DNA from: Betaproteobacteria bacterium
Lineage (GTDB): Bacteria > Pseudomonadota > Gammaproteobacteria > Burkholderiales > Rhodocyclaceae
DNA length: 64,000 nucleotides
Direction of reading: 5' to 3'
NCBI GenBank assembly: GCA_012026885.1
Contig: VEPL01000032.1
Span: 1-64,000, forward strand
Shown here piece after piece: positions 57,956 to 64,000 of the stretch. Position numbers and translations under genes: made by a program. Each line of letters opens with the position of its first letter. The first letter of the stretch is position 1. A model generated the notes under the pieces. It searched no databases and was not told the DNA's origin. It saw only the letters and a program-made list of their open reading frames with translations.

Positions 57956-59047
57956 ATGTCTCTCAAGTGCGGTATCGTCGGCCTGCCCAACGTCGGCAAG
58001 TCCACCCTCTTTAACGCCCTGACCAAAGCCGGCATCGACGCGGCCAACTACCCGTTCTGCACCATCGAGCCGAACGTCGGCATCGTCGAGGTGCCCGACC
58101 CGCGCCTCAAGGCGCTGTCGGCCATCGTCAAGCCGCAGAAGGTCCAGCCAGCCATCGTCGAATTCGTCGACATCGCCGGCCTCGTCGCCGGTGCCTCCAA
58201 GGGCGAAGGCCTCGGCAACCAGTTCCTCGCCAACATCCGCGAGACCGACGCCATCGTCCACGTCGTGCGCTGCTTCGCCGACGACAACGTGGTGCACGTC
58301 TCGGGCGGCGTCGATCCGATCCGCGATATCGAGGTGATCGACACCGAACTGGCGCTGGCCGACATGGCGACCGTCGAGAAGGCGCTCAACCGCTACCGGC
58401 GCCCGGCCAACGCCGGCGACAAGGACGCGAAGATCCTGGTTGCCGTCCTCGACAAGTGTTTCGCCCAGCTCGACCAAGGCAAGCCGGTGCGCGCCCTCGA
58501 CCTCGCCAAGGAAGAATGGGCCAGTCTCAGGCCTTTCTGCCTGATCACCGCCAAGCCCGTGCTCTACGCCGCCAACGTCGCCGAGGACGGTTTCGAGAAC
58601 AACCCGCACCTCGACGCCGTGCGCGCCCATGCCGCCGCCGAGGGCGCCGAAGTCGTCGCCCTGTGCGCCGCGATCGAGGCCGAGATCGCCGACCTCGACG
58701 ACGCCGACAAGGCCGAATTCCTCGAGTCGATGGGCCTGCACGAACCGGGCCTTGACCGCCTGATCCACGCCGGCTACCACCTGCTTGGCCTGCAGACCTA
58801 CTTCACCGCCGGGGTCAAGGAAGTGCGCGCGTGGACCATCCACAAGGGCGACACCGCCCCGCAGGCGGCCGGCGTCATCCACACCGACTTCGAGCGCGGC
58901 TTCATCCGCGCCCAGACCATCGCTTTCGACGACTTCATCGCCTGCAAGGGCGAGGCCGGCGCCAAGGAAGCCGGCAAGATGCGCGCCGAAGGCAAGGAAT
59001 ACGTAGTCAAGGACGGCGACGTCCTCAACTTCCTGTTCAACGTCTGA
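57956..59047 (+). CDS. ychF: Redox-regulated ATPase YchF
   Basis: 363 residues. P-loop GLPNVGKST (9-17), DIAGLV and the NxxE-type ATP-specificity region, coiled-coil arm and C-terminal TGS domain ([20 protein letters not shown]). Universally conserved Obg-like ATPase that binds ribosomes. GAAGGAA precedes the ATG. Confidence 0.97.
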   Translation: MSLKCGIVGLPNVGKSTLFNALTKAGIDAANYPFCTIEPNVGIVEVPDPRLKALSAIVKPQKVQPAIVEFVDIAGLVAGASKGEGLGNQFLANIRETDAIVHVVRCFADDNVVHVSGGVDPIRDIEVIDTELALADMATVEKALNRYRRPANAGDKDAKILVAVLDKCFAQLDQGKPVRALDLAKEEWASLRPFCLITAKPVLYAANVAEDGFENNPHLDAVRAHAAAEGAEVVALCAAIEAEIADLDDADKAEFLESMGLHEPGLDRLIHAGYHLLGLQTYFTAGVKEVRAWTIHKGDTAPQAAGVIHTDFERGFIRAQTIAFDDFIACKGEAGAKEAGKMRAEGKEYVVKDGDVLNFLFNV

Positions 59048-59068
59048 CCGCGCTGCTGCCTGCGGCAT

Positions 59069-59080
59069 GTTGCGGTCGAC
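59069..59080 (+). repeat. Iterated 12-mer GTTGCGGTCGAC, intergenic copy
   Basis: Exact copy in the 83-base gap between ychF and the MFS gene. A small AGCCG-GAAT-CGGCT hairpin follows at 59091-59104. Confidence 0.75.
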
Positions 59081-59130
59081 GCTGAATTCCAGCCGGAATC
59101 GGCTGCCGGCCACGGCCTGAGGGCGCGCGC

Positions 59131-60402
59131 GTGACACCTGCAGGCGACCGTCGGCCCGAATCGCTGCCCGACACCCCGACCCTGGTCCTGCTCGCCAGCC
59201 TGTACTGCGCGCAGGGCCTGCCGTCGGGCCTGTTCGCTCATTCGCTGCCGGTGCTGCTGCGCCAGAACGGCGTCGACCTCGCGGTGATCGGCATGCTCAA
59301 GCTGCTCGCCCTGCCGTGGATGCTCAAGGCAATCTGGGCGCCTTGGGTGGACCGCATCGCCTCGGCGCGCCTTGGCCACCATCGCGGCTGGATCCTGCCG
59401 CTCCAGGCGACCGTCATCCTGTCCGTCGCGACCCTCGCGGCGAGCACACCGTCCGCCCTTTTCGGCAGCCAGCTCATGCTGCTGCTCGGGGTGATCCTCG
59501 TCATCAACCTCGCCGCCGCGACCCAGGACATCGCCACCGACGGCCTCACCGTCCGCCTGCTGCCGGAACGCTGGCGCGGGCTCGGCAACAGCCTGCAGGT
59601 CGGCGGCTACAAGGTCGGCATGATCGTCAGCGGCAGCGGCCTGCTGCTGGTCATGGACCGCTTCGGCTGGCACGACAGCCTGGGGGGCGTGGTCCTGCTG
59701 CTCGTCCTGTGCACCCTGCCCGTCTGGCTGTTCGACGAAAGGCGCCGCATCCCGCACCAGGCCGGAGCCGCCGAGACGGCGCTCGGGCCGCGCCTCCTGC
59801 TCGCCCACTACCACGGCCTGCTGGCCGAGCCGGGCATGTTCGCCTGGCTCGCCGTCGTGCTCGCGTTCAAGCTCGGCGACGCACTGGGCTCGCCGATGAT
59901 CAAGCCAATGCTGGTCGACCAGGGCTGGAGCAACGCCATGCTCGGCCAGCTGACACTCGTCAGCAGCGTCGCCGGTATCGGCGGTGCCGTGCTCGGCGGG
60001 GCTCTCTATGCGCGCCTCGGCGCCCATCGTTCACTCTTCCTGTTCGGCCTGCTGCAGGCACTGGGCATCGCCGCGATGGCATTCCTGGTGACGCGGGGTG
60101 GCGAGGTGGCGACGGTCTACGCCGTGGCGCTCGCCGAGCAGGTCGCCGACGGCATGTCGACCGTCGCGCTGTTCGCCGTGATGATGCGGCGCTGCCGCCC
60201 CGAGCACGAAGGCGCCGACTTCACGCTGCAGGCGAGCGTGCAGGTCCTGTTCGCCGGGCTCGTCGGCGCGACCAGCGGCGTGCTGGCCAAGGCCGTCGGC
60301 TACGTGCCGCTGTTCCTGCTGGCTGGCGCCCTCGGCCTGGCCGCTCTGGCGCTGTTGCCCTTCGGCATCGCGCGGCCGTCGGATGCCGCAGCAACGCGCT
60401 GA
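59131..60402 (+). CDS. MFS transporter (AmpG / RhtX-FptX-like)
   Basis: 423 residues from a GTG, twelve predicted membrane helices. The first-helix region LYCAQGLPSGLFAHSLPVLL followed by LPWMLKAIWAPWVDR resembles the AmpG and RhtX/FptX siderophore-uptake branch of the MFS. It could import anhydromuropeptides or a siderophore; sequence alone does not decide. The promoter of the next gene overlaps its stop codon. Confidence 0.85.
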   Translation: MTPAGDRRPESLPDTPTLVLLASLYCAQGLPSGLFAHSLPVLLRQNGVDLAVIGMLKLLALPWMLKAIWAPWVDRIASARLGHHRGWILPLQATVILSVATLAASTPSALFGSQLMLLLGVILVINLAAATQDIATDGLTVRLLPERWRGLGNSLQVGGYKVGMIVSGSGLLLVMDRFGWHDSLGGVVLLLVLCTLPVWLFDERRRIPHQAGAAETALGPRLLLAHYHGLLAEPGMFAWLAVVLAFKLGDALGSPMIKPMLVDQGWSNAMLGQLTLVSSVAGIGGAVLGGALYARLGAHRSLFLFGLLQALGIAAMAFLVTRGGEVATVYAVALAEQVADGMSTVALFAVMMRRCRPEHEGADFTLQASVQVLFAGLVGATSGVLAKAVGYVPLFLLAGALGLAALALLPFGIARPSDAAATR

Positions 60403-60427
60403 CCGCTCCCCGGCGGGCCGGTAGAAT
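60399..60427 (+). promoter_or_regulatory. Sigma70-type promoter of the alkene reductase gene
   Basis: CTGACC (60399-60404, 4 of 6) and TAGAAT (60422-60427, 5 of 6) with a 17-base spacer. Start predicted near 60434, 24 bases before the ATG. Confidence 0.6.
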
Positions 60428-60457
60428 GGCAGCTTTCCGGCCTGACGCATTTCCCCG

Positions 60458-61555
60458 ATGACCCAGCACCTGCTCACCCCCGTGCGCCTCGGCGCCCTCG
60501 CACTGAAGAACCGCGTCGTCATGGCGCCGCTGACTCGCTGCCGCTGCGACAACCCCGGCTACGTGCCGACCGACATGATGGCGCGCTATTACGCGCAGCG
60601 GGCGAGTGCCGGCCTGATCATCTCGGAGGGCACCATCGTCTCGCCGCAGGGACGCGGCTATCCCTTCACGCCCGGCATCTGGTCGGCCGAACAGGTCGCC
60701 GGCTGGCGGCTGGTTACCGATGCGGTGCACGCCCAAGGCGGGCTGATCGTCTGCCAGATCTGGCACTGCGGCCGCCTGTCGCTGCCGGAATTTCACGACG
60801 GCCGGCCGCCGGTGGCGCCTTCCGCGGTCAACCCGGACTGGAAGATGTTTTCGACGACTGGTCACCCGGAGACGGTAACGCCGCACGCACTGACCCGCGA
60901 CGAGATCGCCGGCATCGTCGGCGACTTCCGCCGCGCCGCGGCCAACGCCATGGCCGCCGGCTTCGACGGCGTCGAGATCCACTCGTCGAACGGCTACTTG
61001 TTCCACCAGTTCTTCTCGCACCAGTCGAACCGGCGCGACGACGAATACGGCGGCAGCCATGAAAATCGGGCGCGCTTCTTCCGCGAGGTGCTCGATGCCG
61101 TCGGCGAAGTCATGCCGCTCGACCGCGTCGGCTTCCGCCTCAACCCGATGCTCAACCATTTCCACGGCATCACCGTGGACGAGGACACCGTGCCGATGTG
61201 GGAGCATGTCGTCCGCACCGCCAACGGCTACGGGCTGGCCTTCCTGCACCTGACGGAGCCATTGACGCCGAAGCAGGTGGCCAATACGCCGGGCACCCTG
61301 CTCGACGTCGGCGCCCACTTCCGGCCGATCGCGACCATGCCGATCGTCAGCAACGGCGGCCTCGACCAAACGAAAGGCGAGGCACGCCTCGCCGCCAATC
61401 TGTGCGATGCGGTCGCCTACGGCCAGGCGTGGATCGCCAATCCCGATCTCATCGAACGCTTCCGCCGCGGCGCGCCGCTCAATGCGCCCGACCGCGACAC
61501 CTTCTACGCCGGCGGCGAAAAAGGCTACCTGGACTACCCGGTGCTCGCCGCCTGA
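60458..61555 (+). CDS. Old yellow enzyme-family alkene reductase (NemA-like)
   Basis: 365 residues, FMN-binding barrel. VVMAPLTRCRCDNPGYVP, IWHCGRLSLPEF and NGGLDQTKGEA are family marks. The substrate-binding pair is in HSSNGYLFHQFF (His/Asn rather than His/His), as in OYEs reducing activated alkenes or nitro compounds with NADPH. Has its own promoter and overlaps the dacB ATG by one base (TGATG). Confidence 0.92.
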   Translation: MTQHLLTPVRLGALALKNRVVMAPLTRCRCDNPGYVPTDMMARYYAQRASAGLIISEGTIVSPQGRGYPFTPGIWSAEQVAGWRLVTDAVHAQGGLIVCQIWHCGRLSLPEFHDGRPPVAPSAVNPDWKMFSTTGHPETVTPHALTRDEIAGIVGDFRRAAANAMAAGFDGVEIHSSNGYLFHQFFSHQSNRRDDEYGGSHENRARFFREVLDAVGEVMPLDRVGFRLNPMLNHFHGITVDEDTVPMWEHVVRTANGYGLAFLHLTEPLTPKQVANTPGTLLDVGAHFRPIATMPIVSNGGLDQTKGEARLAANLCDAVAYGQAWIANPDLIERFRRGAPLNAPDRDTFYAGGEKGYLDYPVLAA

Positions 61556-62985
61556 TGCATCGCCTGCTGCCGCTCATCCTGTTCGCCTGGGCGACTTTCG
61601 TCCGCGCCGACCTGCCGCCGCCGGTCGCCGCCGCACTGAAGGCGGCACAGATCCCGGCCACCAGCGTCGCCGTCGTCGTCCAGCCGGTCGACGCCCGGAC
61701 ACCACTGGTCGCGCACAACGCGCAGCAGGCGATGAACCCGGCCTCGACGATGAAGCTGGTCACCACCTATGCGGCACTCGACCTGCTCGGCCCCGCCTGG
61801 ACCTGGAAAACCGTGGCATTGGCCGACTCGGCCCCGGTCGACGGCGTTCTCAACGGCAATTTGTACCTGCGCGGCAGCGGCGACCCGCGCTTCGCCATCC
61901 AGGACCTGTGGGCGCTGCTGCGCCAGCTCCGTGTGCGCAGCGTCCAGCGCATCGCCGGCGACGTCGTCCTCGACCGCGCGGTGTTCGACGTCCCGGCGAT
62001 CGACCCCGGCGCCTTCGACGACAAGCCGATGCGCCCCTACAACGTCGGCCCCAACGGCCTCCTGATCAACTTCCAGTCGCTGCGCTTCACCCTCGTCCCC
62101 GGCGCCGGCCGCCCGCAGGTACTGATGGAGACGCCGGACGCCGCGCTGCGCGTCGACAACCGCCTGCAGGCGGGAGAAGGCCCCTGCGGCAGCGACTGGA
62201 AGGACCGCATCGCGATCCGCCTGATCCCCGATGCGAACGGCGGCCGGCTCGAATTCGCCGGCAGCTACAGCCCGCAATGCGGCGAAAAGGCGCTCAACCT
62301 GGCGCCGCTGCCGGCCGACGCCCACGCCGGCGGCCTGATACGCGCCCTCTGGCAGGAACTCGGCGGCACCCTCGCCGGCCAAGTGCGTGCCGGGACGACG
62401 CCGGCCAGCGCGCGCCCGCTCGCCGAGAACGAATCGGCGCCGCTAGCCGACATCGTCCGCGACATCAACAAGTGGAGCAACAACGTGATGGCCCGCCAGG
62501 TCTTCCTGACACTCGGCAACGAGAGCGGCCCCGCCACCGCCGAGCGCGCCCGCCGCCGCATCGCCGCCTGGCTGGACGGGCGCGGCCTGCGCTTTCCGGA
62601 ACTGGTGCTCGACAACGGTTCCGGCCTGTCGCGCGAGGAGCGCATCGCCGCCGCCAGCATGAACCGCCTGCTGCTCGATGCCTGGCGCCACCCGGCGATG
62701 GCCGAGTTCATCTCGAGCATGCCCATCGTCGGCATCGACGGGACGATGAAGCGGCGCCTCAAGGATTCGCAGGCGACCGGCCGCGCCCACATCAAGACCG
62801 GCTACCTCGACGGCGTGCGCGCCGCCGCCGGCTACGCGCTCGATGCCGACGGGCGGCGCATCGCCGTCACCGCCTTCATCAACCACCCGCGCGCGGCGGC
62901 CGGCGGTCCGGCCATCGATGCGCTCATCGCCTGGGTCGCGCAGCGCCGGGCGGGCGAAACGCCGCCGCCCCTCAGCGATGAGTGA
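61555..62985 (+). CDS. dacB: D-alanyl-D-alanine carboxypeptidase/endopeptidase (PBP4)
   Basis: 476 residues with signal peptide (about 1-19). Penicillin-binding motifs STMK (64-67), SNN and KTG (in AHIKTGYLDG) are intact. Family S13, which trims or cleaves peptide crosslinks in periplasmic peptidoglycan. Overlaps the downstream Fe-S gene by 8 bases. Confidence 0.94.
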   Translation: MHRLLPLILFAWATFVRADLPPPVAAALKAAQIPATSVAVVVQPVDARTPLVAHNAQQAMNPASTMKLVTTYAALDLLGPAWTWKTVALADSAPVDGVLNGNLYLRGSGDPRFAIQDLWALLRQLRVRSVQRIAGDVVLDRAVFDVPAIDPGAFDDKPMRPYNVGPNGLLINFQSLRFTLVPGAGRPQVLMETPDAALRVDNRLQAGEGPCGSDWKDRIAIRLIPDANGGRLEFAGSYSPQCGEKALNLAPLPADAHAGGLIRALWQELGGTLAGQVRAGTTPASARPLAENESAPLADIVRDINKWSNNVMARQVFLTLGNESGPATAERARRRIAAWLDGRGLRFPELVLDNGSGLSREERIAAASMNRLLLDAWRHPAMAEFISSMPIVGIDGTMKRRLKDSQATGRAHIKTGYLDGVRAAAGYALDADGRRIAVTAFINHPRAAAGGPAIDALIAWVAQRRAGETPPPLSDE

Positions 62986-63682
62986 GCGCCCGCTCCTGCC
63001 GGCCGGCATCCTCGATGCGGCCGGTCTCAACCGCCAGCACGTCTTCGACCTTGCCGACCTACCCGCCGACATCTCCACGACGCTCGGCGATACGACCGGT
63101 TTCCGCCAGCTCATCCTGATCGGCCATGGCGGCCGGCGGCTGTGGAATCGGGTGTGCGCCGAGGGCAGCGGCAGCGAGCACCCGATCGACGATTTCGTCG
63201 TGCGCACGGTCACGGCCTGGTTCGGCGAAGTCGCCCCCGGCCGGGCATTCCGCATCATCTACCCCGGCGCCACGGCGGTCGGCCTGCAGCGGCTCGGGCT
63301 CCTGGCCGGCTGGCACCATCCCGCGCCCTTCATGGTCGGCATCGACCCCGGCTGGGGAACTTGGTGGGCGTATCGCGCGGCGGTCGTCGCCGACACCGGA
63401 TTTCAGCCGTCGCCGGCGGTCGACCGCAACAACCCGTGCGCCGGCTGTGCTGACCGCCCCTGCATTTCCGCCTGCCCCGCCGGCGCGATGGATGGCGGCC
63501 ACTTTGCCCTGCCGCGCTGCCTGGACCACCGGCGCCGCCCGGATTCCACCTGCGCCTTCACCTGCCTCGCGCGCGTCGCCTGCCCGGTCGGTAGCGAACA
63601 CCGCTACGACGCGGCGCAGCTGGCGCACAGTTACGGCCAGTCGCTGGCCATGCTGACGCCTCCCGCCCCGACATCTGCCTGA
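62978..63682 (+). CDS. Ferredoxin-like Fe-S protein
   Basis: 234 residues. The N-terminal 150 residues have no motif I recognise. The C-terminal part has CAGCADRPCISACP and, about 30 residues later, CAFTCLARVACP, enough cysteines for two clusters with unusual second spacing (CxxxCxxxxxCP). The local arrangement recalls QueG-type ferredoxin domains. The ATG lies inside the dacB 3' end. Function unknown. Confidence 0.78.
   Translation: MSERPLLPAGILDAAGLNRQHVFDLADLPADISTTLGDTTGFRQLILIGHGGRRLWNRVCAEGSGSEHPIDDFVVRTVTAWFGEVAPGRAFRIIYPGATAVGLQRLGLLAGWHHPAPFMVGIDPGWGTWWAYRAAVVADTGFQPSPAVDRNNPCAGCADRPCISACPAGAMDGGHFALPRCLDHRRRPDSTCAFTCLARVACPVGSEHRYDAAQLAHSYGQSLAMLTPPAPTSA
63419..63430 (-). repeat. 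Iterated 12-mer GTTGCGGTCGAC, copy in the Fe-S gene
   Basis: Exact copy (plus strand GTCGACCGCAAC) coding for VDRN directly before the first cysteine cluster. Confidence 0.65.
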
Positions 63683-63694
63683 AGGATCGCCACC

Positions 63695-64000
63695 ATGCAC
63701 GACCTGCTCGTTTTCCTCCACCTCGCCGGCGTCATCGTCTGGATAGGCGGCATGTTCTTCGCCCATTTCTGCCTGCGCCCGGTCGCCGCGGCGCAGTTGC
63801 CGCCCCCGCAGCGGCTGCCGCTGCTGGCCGGGGTGCTCGGGCGTTTCTTTCCCGCGGTAGCCATCGCCGTCGTCGCCATCCTCGGCTCCGGTTTGGCCCT
63901 GATGCTGGCGCCGGGATTTGCACAAGCCCCCCGCCACTGGCACCTGATGATGGCCATCGGCCTTGCGATGGCGGCGATCTTCGCCGTCATCTACCTGTAC
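63695..64000 (+). CDS. CopD-family membrane protein (partial)
   Basis: The first 102 codons are present; the gene runs off the right edge. The start MHDLLVFLHLAGVIVWIGGM and helices around 45-70 and 85-102 resemble the CopD/YlaK-type integral membrane family, with conserved His9. It begins 12 bases after the Fe-S gene and is probably co-transcribed. Confidence 0.72.
   Translation, partial: MHDLLVFLHLAGVIVWIGGMFFAHFCLRPVAAAQLPPPQRLPLLAGVLGRFFPAVAIAVVAILGSGLALMLAPGFAQAPRHWHLMMAIGLAMAAIFAVIYLY

Overview
The window is a dense, GC-rich (roughly two-thirds G+C), plasmid- and phage-free chromosomal segment. Gene order and protein style (lolB-ispE-tRNA-Gln-prs-rplY-pth-ychF; coaE-zapD-yacG; ftsY-ftsE-ftsX; MutT/ThiE-like fusion; sigma54/NtrC-type amtB) point to a betaproteobacterium, most likely of the Rhodocyclales (Dechloromonas/Azonexus/Azospira-like). 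This is inferred from recognised families, not from a search. No insertion sequence, CRISPR array, integrase or rRNA was seen. Genes are packed tightly: most adjacent same-strand genes overlap by 4 bases (ATGA, GTGA or TTGA), and no gene-free stretch exceeds 300 bases.

Layout. 1-2312: end of an OmpA-like gene, a terminator, and a patatin/Omp85 (PlpD-like, type Vd) protein. 2379-9711: a strong sigma70 promoter, two orphan periplasmic amino-acid-type binding proteins, a membrane diguanylate cyclase, an OmpR-type two-component pair, then a lipid A phosphoethanolamine transferase (eptA) and a PAP2 phosphatase. 9602-17772: a second two-component pair divergent from a CzcCBA-type RND metal efflux operon and an SRPBCC protein. 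17732-21658: an unknown gene, dgkA and uvrA (minus). 21741-28479: an operon encoding a thermostable-hemolysin-family (acyltransferase-like) protein, an AMP-forming ligase, a TenA/haem-oxygenase-like putative di-iron enzyme, an SDR, a TPR protein, a third two-component pair and a DUF2141 protein. A PmrA/QseB-type direct repeat sits in front of it. 28698-38132: a repeat-containing exported protein, amtB with NtrC sites and a sigma54 promoter, mltA, a DUF815 ATPase, a Nudix/ThiE-like fusion, yacG, zapD, coaE, a SPOR protein and a TrpB2-like enzyme. 38259-45251: a DOMON-like protein, NamZ, an AlgP/histone-H1-like protein, a Tat-exported FAD oxidoreductase, ftsX, ftsE and ftsY. 45362-52244: an M16 protease pair, rsmD, coaD, a ferredoxin, a dynamin-like GTPase and mutM. 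52333-64000: a TPR protein, lolB, ispE, tRNA-Gln(UUG), prs, rplY, pth, ychF, an MFS transporter, an old yellow enzyme, dacB, an Fe-S protein and a truncated CopD-like gene.

How the parts may work together. Three OmpR-family two-component systems each lie beside an 11-bp-periodic direct repeat (7237, 11683, 21741) in front of a plausible target operon (eptA; czcCBA; the hemolysin/ligase/di-iron oxidase operon). The window therefore reads as a set of local sensor-to-envelope circuits embedded among conserved housekeeping blocks for cell division, peptidoglycan turnover and coenzyme A/isoprenoid/nucleotide synthesis.

The most interesting candidate for an undescribed system is the 21741-28479 operon, which looks like a self-regulated small-molecule or fatty-acid-tailoring pathway rather than a toxin locus. 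A second is an iterated 12-mer, GTTGCGGTCGAC, found six times exactly with several near copies, mostly between genes.
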